Below are positions 1-19,909 of a DNA stretch of 64,000 bases, in pieces. How positions within the stretch are numbered: position 1 is the stretch's first letter; each line of letters opens with the position of its first letter. The stretch covers positions 62,001-126,000 of the forward strand of contig CALSFV010000134.1 of NCBI GenBank assembly GCA_943737045.1, written 5' to 3'. Made by a program: the position numbers and the translations under genes. Below the pieces are notes generated by a model that worked only from the letters and a program-made list of their open reading frames with translations, did not search any database and was not told the DNA's origin. This DNA is from Parapristionchus giblindavisi (taxonomy: Eukaryota > Nematoda > Chromadorea > Rhabditida > Diplogasteridae).

Positions 1-143
1 AAATCTTTGCAGTGGTGAATCACGACTCGATGACTCGGCTACAATCGATGCTACCCATGAGTGAGTATTAGATATTAAGTCTTCTAGTCATCGTTCACTG
101 TAGGGATCGGATAAATCAAGTGTTGATTATTTATATTTTAGGC

Positions 144-1291
144 TGATTCATAAGTCTTGTCGCATTTTGGCCCTTTAAACAAATTAAAATAGCTTTTTCT
201 CGGCAAATCAATCAACTTACCGATGTACCAGCCAAAGTCCAACCGGACCTTTTTGGTTCTCCTTGAGATACGGGGTAGTACTGGAAGTGAATAAAGTCGC
301 GCAGCCGGGAAAGGAGAGAACCTTGGACTTTAGGGTCTGTAGTTGGAGAAACTGAGCCATAGGTGGGCGCGTGAAAACGAGCTCTTTTTGCCCACAGCCT
401 TTCCTTCCCTTGCGGGACCTTGCGCATAGCCTTGCCTCGCAAAAATTGGAAAATTTCCAGTCAAATTTGCAAAAAATGGCTATGCGCATAGCCTTGCCTT
501 ACAATTCTCCAGTTTGCGCACAGCCTTTCCCCCAGCGTGCCCACCTATGAACTGAGCACGGCAGACTACGTATTCCACGTCTCAACCCCAATGACGATCC
601 CGTCGATCCAAGCTGTTGTACGAGCGCACGAAAGTTGATTCAGACCGTTGTTGTCTTTCTGCTTGTCTGTCAGTCGGTTGGGGTACCCATCGATGCAACT
701 TCTGGACCTTGTCAAGATCCTGACATGTGACGGTGCGCTGCATCCGGATAACGAATATTTTTGCGCACAGCCTTGCTTTCCCAGCGGGGCCTTGTGCATA
801 GCCTTGCATCGCAAAAATTGGAAAATTTCCAGTCAAAATTGCCAAAAAATAGTCGTGCGCACAGCCTTGCCTCCCCATTCCCCCGGTTTGCGCACACCCT
901 TTCCCCCAGCGTGCCCACCTATGGGCACGGTGCTGCTCCAGCTCGTTCAAGTCCAGCTCGTGGGGCCGTCCGTCCGGACCTGCCCTCGTCTTTTACGTCG
1001 TACTCCCCTTCTACGATCCGTTTGATCCAACTTTGTTGCACAGTGTGTGTACCTTAGCGTTGTTACACATAACCATGCGCATAGCCTTGCATTTCCCCTC
1101 CCAGGTTGCGCACAGCCTTTCTCCCAGCGTGCCCACCTATGGTGTTATATAATGCCGTCATACGAGTGTGGACATCGTGTCGTTTGAGCTCGGATAAGAA
1201 AAAGAACAGCATGATGGGTAATTGATAACGTGCGACTGAGCATTGATAGCATAAACATACCCCTCCAAAATGCGACAAGACTTATGAATCA
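144..1291. mobile_element. Foldback element with nested MITE copies
   Basis: The ends are a 25-bp inverted pair: TTCATAAGTCTTGTCGCATT near 147-166 and its complement near 1269-1288. The interior holds one intact and two partial copies of the CATAGGTGGGC MITE (358-549, about 755-932, and about 1074-1141). Short reading frames here run over repeat sequence and are not genes. The autonomous source is not visible. Confidence 0.7.
358..549. mobile_element. MITE, CATAGGTGGGC family, 8-bp TSD
   Basis: The element starts CATAGGTGGGCG and ends GCGTGCCCACCTATG. It is flanked on both sides by the identical 8 bp AACTGAGC. The interior is built of the recurring words GCGCACAGCC and GCGCATAGCCTTGCC in mirror arrangement. 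The 8-bp duplication points to a hAT-like source. Related copies lie at about 755-932, 1074-1141, 38211-38358 and 58231-58428. Confidence 0.85.
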
Positions 1292-1615
1292 ATGTAATAA
1301 GGAATTTTTTGTTAGTGCTGTTGTTTGAATGGGCTAACGAAGGGAATCTAATAAATTATTACAATTGGTTGTTGTAGTTCACCTGGCTCACGTTGTAAGG
1401 AGAACATCCGGGCCGCATCACATCATCTCATAGCTTACCGTATGTTTCGATTTCTTGAATTATTTATTGCAAACATCGGTTTCTGTAGGGATTGATTACG
1501 ATTTGTCTTGATCCTCATATATATCAGTTACTGTATGGATTGATGGCAACTAGCGCCTGTAGAGAGTTTTGCGCATATGTATCTTCATCGTTAGCATAAA
1601 GCTTCGCTCCATCCC

Positions 1616-2525
1616 AACTTCGTACTGTATGGGTACGGTAGGCGGGTTACGGTAGCTGAAAATACGTTAGAAAAAGTTGTCTTTCCGAGTTACCCATGGC
1701 ATGACCAAGAAGTAAATTTCTATCGCAAGGTTAAACAATAGGTACTGTAGGGGGTACGGTAGGAGGGTTACAGTAGCTGAAAATATTTTAGAAAAATTTA
1801 TCTTACCGAGTTACCCAAGGCGGGACCAAGAACTAAATTTCCATCGCTAGGTTGAACAATAGGTACTGTTCGGGTACGGTAGGAGGGTTACGGTAGCTGA
1901 AAATATTCTAGAAAAATTTGTCTTGCCGAGCTACCAAGGGCGGAACCAAGAACGAAATTTTTATCGCTATGTTGAACAATAGGTACTGTATAGGTACGGT
2001 TCGTGGGTTACGATAGCTTACAGTATTTTAGAAAAAAAATTGTCTTGGAGAGTTACCCAGGGCATGACCAAGAACTAAATTTCCATCGCAAGATTGAACA
2101 ATAGGTACTGTAGGGGTACGGTAGGAGGGTTACGGTAGCTGAACATACTTTAGAAAAATTTGTCTTGCCGAGCTACCCAGGGCGAGACCAAGAACGAAAT
2201 TTTTATCGTTATGTTGAACAATAGGTACTGTAGGGGTACGGTACGTGGGTTACGATAACTTACAGTATTTTAGAAAAAAATTATCTTGGAGAGTTACCCA
2301 GGGCATGACCAAGAACTAAATTTCCATCGCAAGATTGAACAATAGGTACTGTAGGGGTACGGTAGGAGGGTTACGGTAGCTGAACATACTTTAGAAAAAT
2401 TTGTCTTGCCGAGTTACCCAGGGCGGGGCCAAGAACGAAATTTTTATCGCTATGTTGAACAATAGGTACTGTAGGGGTACGGTACGTGGGTTACGATAGC
2501 TTACAGTATTTTAGAAAAAAATATC
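1616..2525. repeat. 120-bp satellite-like tandem repeat, about 7.5 copies
   Basis: The word GGTACTGTA or a close variant recurs at about 1621, 1741, 1862, 1983, 2104, 2223, 2345 and 2466, a period of about 120 bp. From 1983 on, two variants alternate: one with GTAGGAGGGTTACGGTAGCT and one with GTGGGTTACGATAGCTTACA. The higher-order unit is therefore about 241 bp. No coding potential is seen. Confidence 0.9.
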
Positions 2526-3056
2526 TTCCAATGAGGCACGGAATATTTATCGGAATTTTTAATTATTTAATAATTTATTACAGGTCTTCAACAGTTATGT
2601 CGGGAAGTAATAATGAGAAGACAAGATCTAATCGTGCGCACAAGTCCACGAGATGCCTAGCTAAGATTAGATATTTCTAATCAGCAATAACTAGTTCACT
2701 TTTGCATTGTTAATTTTGCAGAGGCTTAATTAAGAAAGGACCTAATTGTGACTTTTTGTAAATGAATATGATCACCATCGTCTGTTACATATTTATCCAT
2801 TGTTGTAATGTATTAGTTTTAATTGTCGCTACCGTTCATGTACATGTTCATTGTTATTGATTTGTTATTTTTCTATTCGAAGTTATGATTTTTATTTTTA
2901 CTTTGAATCTTGTACATTTTTACTCCGATGAAATCCATGTTCTTGTCATTCTTTCATTTTTATCATTGTACGAATAAATTAATCGTCGTTCGCAAGTTTA
3001 TGAGCAACACTATCCCCAGACCATGACAATGGCCTGAGGGTATACAGTAATAATGA
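2526..3056. other. AT-rich interval without recognisable feature
   Basis: I see no supported exon, RNA or repeat here. It separates the 120-bp tandem array from the GC-rich repeat block. Confidence 0.6.
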
Positions 3057-3400
3057 AATCAGCCCCGCAGGGCACCCTGTCCAAAAACGAAGCCACCCCG
3101 CGGGGCACCCTGTCGAACTATGAAGTCACCCCGCAGGGCACCCTGTCAAAATCAAAGATACCTCAAGCCACCACGCAGGGTACCCTGTCAACACAAATAG
3201 AAAGTAAGCCACCCCGCGGGGCACCCTGTCGAAGAGAAACTTCCCCGCGGGGCACCCTGTCATTTTCAGAGACGCGACAAGCTGCCCCGCAGGGTGCCCT
3301 GCAGCTGGCCCTGCAGGGTGCCCTGCAACTGGCCCCGCAGGGTGCCCGGCAGAGTGCCCCGCGGGGCGAGTGACAGGGTGCCCCGCGGGGAAAAATTTCC
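3057..3400. repeat. GC-rich 19-bp repeat with variable spacers
   Basis: The unit CCCCGCGGGGCACCCTGTC (or CCCCGCAGGG variant) occurs at about 3063, 3096, 3130, 3174, 3211 and 3242, separated by AT-rich spacers of 12-23 nt that differ from one another. It then collapses into tightly packed inverted variants (GCAGGGTGCCCTGCAG) up to 3400. Each unit contains the palindrome CCCCGCGGGG. Both strands stay open for 80-106 codons, but the reading is a repeat-encoded pattern and I do not call it a gene. Confidence 0.8.
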
Positions 3401-3440
3401 AGAGTATAGATCAAAGATCAATTGTATTGATTGAAGATAG

Positions 3441-11017
<7,577 letters not shown>

Positions 11018-11612
11018 TCTCTTACATTTATATTCTTTATATGTAAATTAATATATGCTTAATAGATTATAATGTTTTTTTAATGTATTTTCGGATGATT
11101 TCACTTGTATACAATTTCATTCCACTCTTCCATATATACAATGTTCATATTTGTTATTTACTTTCATTATCAACATACTTATTAGTTAACGGGTATTTAA
11201 TTATTACAGAATATTCTAGTCCCATCATATTAATATTTGCATTCTCATAACCCATTTAATAATATGATACTTCTATGCTGCATTATATATATTAATTTAA
11301 ATCAGATAAATATGAGCTTATAAATTATATCTGTAGGACGAATTTTCTTTCCGAGTGTTTCGTATTCCGATAGTATCTATTCATCCATTGTGTAATCAAT
11401 AAATTTGTCAATATAAACCTGGCTAGAATAGTTGTGTTGTGCTCTGGTATATAGCCATCTCAGACATTACCCGTGGTGTCCATGCCCGCGCAGAAAGGGG
11501 CGGAGCCTAACATCGCTACTTAAGACATGCGTTTTTTTTCTTTCTTATTTAATTTTTTCTTGTAATTCCAGCCTACCCTACGTTGAGAAATGATTGATCT
11601 GCGAAACAAGCA
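11018..11612. other. Downstream region of WDFY3, nothing recognised
   Basis: AT-rich, likely includes the WDFY3 3' UTR. ATAAA-like words occur (for example near 11395), but I cannot fix a polyadenylation site. Confidence 0.4.
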
Positions 11613-12089
11613 TGTGTTATGCAGTGTTCAGAACTTGGAAAATGCACGAAAATGCGGAAAATGCTGTTCAGAAGTTCAGCCGGAAAATGCTCTGAAAATG
11701 CTCATTTTCGAGGATTTTAAGCAAATTTTAATGGTTTTTTTGTTTAATATCAACGTTTATTGGTCGCAAACAGTGTTACGGACGCATTTTATTGATGATA
11801 AGTGATATTTTTAAATATGGACTCGCTAGGTTGATTTTTCGCAGCATTTTCGTTGATTTTCGGCTTAAAGTGATCAAAAAAGGATCATACGATATTTATT
11901 TCAGCAGCATACTTTATAAATGACCTAAGTTCGCTGTTGTCCATGAAACAACGAGGTTCAACGCTTTTAAAGTGTATAAAACCATCTTTTTCGATCCAAA
12001 ATCGAGCATTTTCCAGCATTTTCCACCTGAACTTTTGAACAGCATTTTCCGCATTTTCTTGCATTTTCCAAGTTCTGAACACAGCATTA
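11613..12089. mobile_element. TGCAGTGTTCAG foldback, copy 1
   Basis: Inverted arms begin TGCAGTGTTCAGAACTTGG and end with its complement; TTA flanks both sides. The arms carry multiple GAAAATGC words. A second copy with the same arms is at 24874-25348. Small open frames on both strands are repeat-encoded. Confidence 0.85.
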
Positions 12090-12336
12090 GAAATATTCTT
12101 TTTATCATATATTATATGAAACAAACTTAACCAAACTATGGAATCTATCCTGAGTATCCTTGTGTCTAGGTGATTATTACTAGTGAATGAATGAGGCACG
12201 CTAATATAGTGAATGGAGGACCAATGACAAATCGAGAACGAATTGGTACTTTGTATAGTAGTACGATGATACAAAGATGGTGAATGGAATGAATGAGACC
12301 GGTATTCAATACAAGATATATACAATCGAATCAATC

Positions 12337-14070
12337 TTATTGAGATGTTGGAGGATTACATTGAGAATATGCATTCATATTAATTGGTGGGAACATAGGA
12401 GGTCCATTTGAATGATAGGGGAATGGATAAGCTGGTGATGCTAATGGAGATGCTCTATGAGGAAGAAATGCTGGTGACATCATTGGAATTGATCTAGACG
12501 ATGATGATGATGATGATGAGATATTCATTTGATATGGTTGACACATTGATGGAAATGACATATTCATTGGAGGATATCCATAAAATGGTGGTATTGATTG
12601 AGATTGTGGAGTATGAGATGAAGAAGGAAATTGAGGGAATGAAGGAGGAATAGAAGATGATGAAGGAGGAGTAAGAACTAATGAAGGAGTTATTGATGGA
12701 GTCTTCTTCTCTTTACGATTAGGTATCTGTAACAGTTCACTTATTCATTGTACACGGGCATCAACATTACAAACATACCAAAGTATTCATCCTTGTTGGT
12801 TCAAAAACAGGAGAGTTAGTCATAAGTTCCATTTTTCTAAGTGGATTATCTTCTACTTTGATTGAATTTAATGAAGAAGCAGATGGGACATCTACAATCA
12901 GTATACATTTAATCTAGAATAGAATACAAATAACACATACTTTCATCAAATCCATTCATTGTTCTCTTCACATCTGGTACTGTATCTGTCGAATGATCCA
13001 ATACTCGTTTCAAACTAAAAATATTTGTTTTATAACAAACAATACTGAACATAGAATACGTACCTCTTTTTCTCATCTTTCACAGCTTCTTCTTTCTTAA
13101 TTTCCCCATCTCCCCTGATTAGTTTGGCTAATATGTCTTCAAATCTGCTAAATTCCATCTGAAAAGAACCATATGGAGTAGGATGTGACATTCGAATCGA
13201 TCAGGAGTCAGCCTAGGTCGAAAAGTATGCTACAAAGTACCAAGCCTGACCGGATTTTGAGCAAAAATTTCACAAAAATCGAAAAACCTGACCGGATAAA
13301 ACCGATAACCTAGCTATTCGACCTATGGCAGTCAGTGATTTTCATATGTTTCTAAAGAACAAAATGAGGAAAATGATATTAATTTTGCATTTCGATTCCG
13401 AATGCAAAATAAAACGAATTCGGAACGTAACACAATACTATTGAATAAGTTTACATGCAAAACTTTCAACATAATTCAATGCCTCATTCAAATGCATACA
13501 ATTTGGTAGACCAACTTCATCAATATATCTCTTCTTATCAATAAAATGAATAAGATGGATTGAGTGCAATATACCTGTAGATAAGTATCATTAATTGGTT
13601 CATTTGTGAAGAATTGAGAAGGTTCATTAGTAACTACGAATATCCCTTCTGTCCTAGCATTGTCTGATGGTGGAGCTGCTTCCTACAACAAAACTATTTT
13701 AGGGTTTAAAAGATTTTTATTTAATGTTCTTTTCAGGTTTTTAACTATTTTAACTATTAAAAAATATTGAAAAGACAAATATTCAAATTTACAAACATAG
13801 TTTAATAAAAGTTCAAAGATAAATTCAATAGAAGTTCAAAGATCAATTTGATAAAATTTTAATATTTGATAACTATTTTTAAAATGAAGTATATTTAGTG
13901 ATACTTGAGAATGGGGAGCACTGGGAGCTTCCTCTGGTGAAGATTCCTTAGGTTGAGATGATGCTGATTGATTAGATTGTCTCATCTATAATATAGATCA
14001 CATAATTGAATAGAAAAATTAGATTGTATAAACATACCTTAAGCAACTTTTCATTGTCTTGATTGAGCAT
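12337..14070 (-). CDS. Unrecognised Pro/Ser-rich protein
   Basis: I do not recognise this family. The model starts at ATG 14070 (MLNQDNEKLLK). It is joined through exons near 13985-13905, 13684-13571, about 13524-13465, about 13200-13065, 13014-12948 and 12889-12782 to a last exon 12727-12337. That exon encodes a long Pro/Ser-rich tail with an eight-serine run and ends QCNPPTSQ-stop. Lys/Glu-rich stretches (KKEEAVKDEKK) follow a short ordered-looking part containing KRYIDEVGLPNC. The composition suggests a nuclear, largely disordered protein, an inference only. The junction across the MITE at 13213-13327 is uncertain because splice phase can be satisfied in more than one way. Confidence 0.55.
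13213..13327. mobile_element. CATAGGTCGAA MITE, copy 1, 8-bp TSD
   Basis: The element runs from CTAGGTCGAAAAGTATG (first bases altered) to CTAGCTATTCGACCTATG. Flanks GGAGTCAG and GCAGTCAG match at 7 of 8 positions. Internal unit CCTGACCGGATTTTGAGC is present in two copies. Confidence 0.85.
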
Positions 14071-14795
14071 TTAAAGAATGAGAAGGGAGAATAATCTCCC
14101 CTATCGATTCTTCACTATTCTCTATTATTACCTATTACAAGGCTACAAACAAATCCTAATAATGCTAATTATTTATATTTAAGAATAAAAATGATTTATA
14201 AAAAATAAGCGATAGGACATTAAAAATAAACAAAATTGATATTCTAAGAAACGAGGCAATATTCAATTGTTTGAGTTAAATCAAAGTATCAAACCGACGC
14301 TCACCTACTTCGGGTCAAGAGAATAGATCGCGTCAACAATATTTATACGCGCTTTATTTTGAATTGTTGATATGAGATAGATTACGATTTATTCATTTAG
14401 CATATTTACATAGTATAACTACATTATTACATTTTGAAATAAACAACGAACGAGAGAAAAGAAAAGGAAGGAACATAGATGAAATGAGACCACGAGTGAA
14501 ATAGTGTAATGAGATAAAGCAAAGGATGAACATCGAATTCATAATTGAACTAACGTCATACTAATAATTATAAACAAGAGATTAATTGATGGGAATAGGA
14601 ATAAATGATTGAATATAAGATAGATGAGATCATACAAAGACTATCTACTATAATAGTAGAGAGTAGTCAGACACATTTACAAATATTGATTGATTGATTG
14701 AGTATTCTCAATTGATGAATTTGAACATGATATGAATATGGTAATGGTATAATGAACTGAATAAAGAGATAAAGCAATGAATGAATGATATAGGA
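14071..14795. other. Intergenic region between Wnt and the Pro/Ser-rich gene
   Basis: AT-rich; includes the probable 3' UTR of the Wnt gene and the promoter of the downstream minus-strand gene. GATT/GATTGATT runs occur near 14690. No other feature is seen. Confidence 0.4.
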
Positions 14796-16856
14796 TCATT
14801 TGCAAGTGTAAATATGTGTAGTGTTTAAACATGTTTCACAAACAACTTGACAACACCATTCGAATTTACATCTGAATTAAAGATGGACATAATAGATATA
14901 TAATGATATAAACTAACCTGCATTTAACCTTAGTCTCAATAGTTTGTTCATCATATCCTCTTCCACAACATAATGTATCACAACCATCAGGACCATTTGA
15001 ATGTTTACTACAATATTATATTCATTCATTCATTCATTCATTAATAATCAATATGAATATGAATATATGATACTTACTTGCATTGTCTATTAGTAGTACC
15101 AAGTGTACCCAATGATCTATCATATCTACAATAATCAGGTGAATCATCCAAATATACCAAATCTATAAAAGAATACTATAGTTATAGTTATATAAATGAA
15201 GAATATAATCTATTGACCAGTAATCAGTGCTCGCCTTCCTCTTTTACCATTAGTTTCACTTTCAGATCCAATAAATTGCATATTTCCTCTGTTATTAATC
15301 TAAATATGTGAAATATATAAGTATAGATAATAAAAGTAAATGATACCATAACTCTATGAGCATTATTATATTTCTTAGTTAATAAATCTCCCATCTTTCT
15401 AATAGTAGGTAATTGTATCCAACATGTACGTAGATTACATGCACCTGATACTCCATGACATTTACATTTAGGTAATGAATGTTTCTTTAATAACTAAATT
15501 ATAATATTATATTTATATATTGATAATTATGATTGATTACCTTTCTACCAGCTTCATTATTTCTTCTATTAACAAGTGATCTACCATCATCACTACTTCT
15601 CTTCATATCATATTCTTTCTCTCGAACATCAATAAAATCTCTATTAAATAATTCATTAATACTATTAATCAATAGTATTAAGCTATTTACTTAGCAAATC
15701 TATATCCATATTCAACATTATCACCACAACCAGTCCATGCCCATTCTTCTTTTATAGATGATGGTCTTCCTTCTTCTGAACAACCACATGATGGTAATGA
15801 TCCTATATTAATCAATTAATCATTTCATTCATGTCATAATCTATTATTCTAACCTTCTTTACACCTTCTACCTATTTCATGTGCTACACCAGCTGACATT
15901 ATAGCATAAGTGAAAGCTGCTTCTCGAGTTACTTCAAATTATTCCATTTAACCATTTCATATCAATATGAACTATACCTTTTTTATGAATAGGTCCAAAA
16001 TGAGGTGATGATGTAGGGGTACTACAATTCCATCGACGATTACGGAATTGATGTTGACATTCCTTCAATTATACATATTCCTATTACATTGTATTCTATT
16101 AATATCAGTCTTTTCTATCAACTCTATACCATTATCATATTCAATCAATAACTTCATTCAATTTCACTTTATTCTATATTTCAATGTTATCCTTCTATTC
16201 ATCACCCTTCATTAACAATAGAAATATCACACAACTCTATAATCCACAAAGAAGAATAGAAAAGTAAGTGATCTATCTCCCCCTCCCCTCCCCTCCCCCC
16301 TCTCTCTCTCTTATCTATGTGACCGTATGGCAAGTCTTGTCGTTTGCATAAGAGATAAAGAGAGGCGTCAGATTATCCCTCCTCTCTCTATCTCTCTCTA
16401 AAAGGTGAGAATGAGATGATAAAGTATATGAATGAAATAATAGATATAGTAGATATACCTGTATAGCATTATAAGCTCCAGTTCCAACAGCAGGCATATG
16501 TTCATGAAATAGTTCACATATTCTTCCTTGTCCTGGTGATAATCCTTCCAATTGAGGACATAATGGACGATTTGATGAACCAGATAACATGGTAGCTGTA
16601 TTCAATTGAGATACTGATGACCTATCATATAATACATCAACTAATCATTTATATATTCAATTATTCACTTATATCTTTCACAAATGGTCAATGAGTCAAA
16701 ATTATACTTCTTTTAATGAAAAAGTAATACAAAAACAAAAATTAAAATAAATAAATAAATAACTTACCACCAAGCAACATCGAGAAGACAATGAGAGATA
16801 TGAATAAGATTAAGAAGAAGAATAGAATAGGAAATAAATGAAGATGTATGAAGCAT
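14796..16856 (-). CDS. WNT5: Secreted Wnt ligand, Wnt5/cwn-2-like
   Basis: Secreted lipid-modified glycoprotein that acts through Frizzled/Ror-type receptors. Exon 1 (from ATG 16856) encodes a hydrophobic signal peptide ([17 protein letters not shown]) and the early WW pair. Later exons give the full Wnt pattern in order: [74 protein letters not shown] (the Ser is the palmitoleoylation site), [22 protein letters not shown] and a Cys-rich end with [14 protein letters not shown], stop at 14796. The length of about 350 residues is normal, and all exons join in phase. Similarity of the N-terminal half suggests the Wnt5/cwn-2 class; the exact subfamily is less certain than the family. Confidence 0.95.
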
Positions 16857-17710
16857 TTATATATCTGAGATGAATAAAAGGAGAAGATTAAGATATGATA
16901 TTAATATGGTTGTAGAAAGAAGAATGATAGTGCAAGACAGAGGGAGAGATAGAGAGAAGGAGGACAGAGGGAGGAGGAAGATAGATGAGAAAGGCTGTAA
17001 AGGGAGGAACTATAGAGTGTGAGACTGTAAGACCTTATGGTATGGAAGATGAATGATGAATAGATGAAAAGGAGGTTCATAGGGAAATATATTGATATAG
17101 AGACAAATGTTGATCATTTGTTGTATGCTCTACTGTGAATAGATGAGATAGAGATAGATAGATAGATGGATAGATAAGAGTGGAGAGTGTGGAGACATTG
17201 TGATGGATGGACTCACGATACAAGATTGATGACTAGATGAAGTAGAAGAAGTAGAAGGATAGAGAGATAGAGAGATAGAGATACATCCACAATCAATCAT
17301 ATACATCATTCAATATTTTGACACTCATACCAAATATCATTATATTCTTTCACTATTTATAGATAAGAATTTATATTCGTAGTTTTCGATTTTTGTGAAA
17401 TTTTACGATTTATTAATGAATTATATATATGGAATTGTCCTGGAGGAAAATAGGAATGTACTATATAGAGGGATGTTAGAAATCTCTGAAAAAATCGACA
17501 AAAGTTTAAATTCATATTTTATGAGCTAGTGAAGCACTAAGAAGACATCTCTATTATTATGTGTTAATCTCTATAACCCAACCCACCTGTATACACCAAA
17601 CAAACGTCAAGTGACATTTTCCCAATTATATTTTTTCTAGACTAATTCGAGGACACTGTAAGCGCCTGTGCACTTAAAAATTGTAACTTACAGCATTTTT
17701 CAACGACTTT
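16857..17710. other. Upstream region of the Wnt gene
   Basis: Purine-rich on the plus strand, with GAGA and GATAGATA runs near 16930-17290. This probably includes the Wnt 5' UTR and promoter. No exon is supported. Confidence 0.4.
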
Positions 17711-18208
17711 TTAAAATGTGAAAAGTGCCGATATTGAAATTTCAGTTACATGTACAGGAGATAGTCAAGAAATAAGGCTCACAAATAAACGAATTACAAT
17801 TACATTTTACGATGAACAATTTTTCTTTTTGGTCACGAAGAGCTATCTCGTTGTGCTCACCACCTTTTCTGCAAAAAAAAAGTTCTTAAAGTGGTTCTTA
17901 TTAATTTTTTTTAATAAATATTTCATTGCTAATTTTTGGAGATTATGCAAAATCCGCCAAATGCCAATTTGCGCGCCAGATCTTTGATTTTGGGATTGTT
18001 TTTTGGACTCGATTTTACACAATTTGTTCCATAGTATTAACAAATTAGCAATATTTAGAGAAAAGATGAAAAATAAAAAAAACAATATATTTTTACAGAA
18101 AGTGATCAGAACGGCGAGATAGTTTTTTGTCCAAACAGAAAATTGTTCAGCGTAAAAGAACATGTAACGACATATAAAAATCAGTTTTGACCACTTTCAC
18201 ATTTAAAA
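17711..18208. mobile_element. Diverged foldback element
   Basis: TTTAAAATGTGAAAAGTG at the left matches the complement of CACTTTCACATTTAAAA at the right. The inner parts pair with about 75-80% identity by eye, for example GAACAATTTTTCTTTTTGG against its mirrored counterpart near 18130. Reading frames on both strands are repeat-derived. Confidence 0.6.
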
Positions 18209-18846
18209 ACAATCATAAAAAACCTTTTACAATTGAATTTTTAAGGCGTTTTTCGCCCTTGAAATAGTTTAGAAAAAATATAACTGGAAAAAAGATTTTT
18301 TTGCTGTTGCAATTGAATGCTTGGTCCTCTCATAAGCTGCGAAAATCGCTCAATGACCTTTTAAAAATGTTTTTTAATTAGCAAAAGTTATGAAACGCTA
18401 AGGGGCATCGAACCTGTGCGGCTAAATGAAAAAAAAGCACTTCGTCCACTCAAAACAATATTTTTGATTGGACAGATCGATGCAGAGACTGAATATGAAT
18501 CGGAATGTCAAGACGAGTAAAACCGTATCAGTTTAATTTTATCTGTTTCCGTTATATTTTGAAAAATGTAACATTTAAGACGATCTTTTGATCCCGTTTT
18601 GTGATAGTAAATTATGTATTCAAACTTTTTCTTATCTGTGCTTAATATGAAATTTTATTTATGAACTTGCATAAAAAAATAAAAAAATAATCTTTTTAAA
18701 ATCAATAACTGGCGGAGAGATCAAACGCTACACAGCACCGATGTAAAATGTAAGGGGCTTTTTAAAAATCGGGATTCTCATTTTTATCAGAATTAGGTGA
18801 ATGGACCTCAAATGGCCGTTCTTAAGCGAATACAGAATGCATGAAT
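18209..18846. other. AT-rich interval, nothing recognised
   Basis: No exon, RNA gene or clear repeat can be supported. Confidence 0.4.
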
Positions 18847-18970
18847 CATAGGTCGAATAGCTAGGTGGTTATCGGTTTTCAAAATGCGGTCAGGTTTTTC
18901 GATTTTTTGGTAAATTTGGCTCAAAAATGCGGTCAGGTTTGGTACTTTGTAACATACTTTTCGACCTATG
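18847..18970. mobile_element. CATAGGTCGAA MITE, copy 2, inverted
   Basis: Begins CATAGGTCGAATAGCTAG and ends ACTTTTCGACCTATG, the reverse orientation of copy 1. Flanks GCATGAAT and GTATGAAT match at 7 of 8. Two internal AATGCGGTCAGGTTT units are seen. Confidence 0.85.
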
Positions 18971-19617
18971 GTATGAATACATGCATAATGAAAAATTGTA
19001 TATATTTCCCCTATCTTTACATACCGTTGTTTGAGGATAAATAAAATAACATGTTCGAAGACTTTCAAATATATTAAATGTGAGAGATGGAATGTGTACA
19101 TCATACCTTTCGACATAATTTATACGAATTATTCTATACACCAAAATTTCATACACCAGAATCAAGGCTAACTTTCGAAAAGGAAATAACAATAAATGAT
19201 TGAACAATCAATTAGACACTCCTATTCATTGTGGAAGGGGTGAAGGACTCAGGAATGAATGGATAATACAACGGATGAAGCTGAATGGAACAGCATAACT
19301 ATACTTTACTGTAATTCACAACACCACACTTCAACTTCAATATCTACTCATATCACCTATATTCATTCAATGAAATGTCAATGCAATTGAATGCATTCTT
19401 CGATTACATTAAAGAGTAACAATTTCTGATTTACTCATCTTTAATAGTTATATTCAGCATTCCTTTCGTATTATCCGGTCTTTCTTATTGCATCATAAAT
19501 TTCTCGATACTTAAAAAATAAAAGAGTAGGAATGAATCACAGAATCGAAATTTTTTATTGTCAATTAGAAGTTTAGTTTAGTTTAACATTAGAAGTTTAC
19601 TTCATCAGATATTATAG

Positions 19618-19824
19618 TTATTTTTCTCTTATCACATTAGTCTTGTCCTTTGCATATCTTAAGTCACTTTCCTTCTGAGCTTCTTCTCGTATTTCGACCA
19701 CTTTGCATTCCTCAACGGCATTTTGTGTCCCGTCTTTGCCTTCTTCCTTTCCACATTTTCTTCTGTCCACACCAATTTGTGCTTCTTTTCCGACATCATC
19801 TTCTTTCTTTATTTTACTAAACAT
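19618..19824 (-). CDS. Small Lys/Glu-rich open frame, doubtful
   Basis: A 68-codon frame with strongly charged composition (KKEDDVGKEAQ, REEAQKESDLR), no signal peptide or known motif. It stands alone between the Wnt and receptor genes. It could be a small gene, an exon joined to the 20118-19828 frame upstream, or chance. I keep it only because its composition is unlike the flanking AT-rich DNA. Confidence 0.25.
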   Translation of the reverse strand: MFSKIKKEDDVGKEAQIGVDRRKCGKEEGKDGTQNAVEECKVVEIREEAQKESDLRYAKDKTNVIREK

Positions 19825-19909
19825 TGTTTATGTATTGACGTTGTCTGAGGTTGATCCTTTCTGTCTATTACATATTGCACTGATTGCACTTGTCACAATA
19901 CTCACATAA

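Noticed and set aside
648..1057. 98-125 codon frames near the window start
   Set aside because: They cover MITE repeats with GCGCACAGCC words and lack any protein-like pattern.
3057..3400. Repeat-spacer pattern resembling a CRISPR array
   Set aside because: The DNA is clearly eukaryotic, spacers are short and uneven (12-23 nt), repeats degenerate into mirror-image variants, and no cas-like gene is present.
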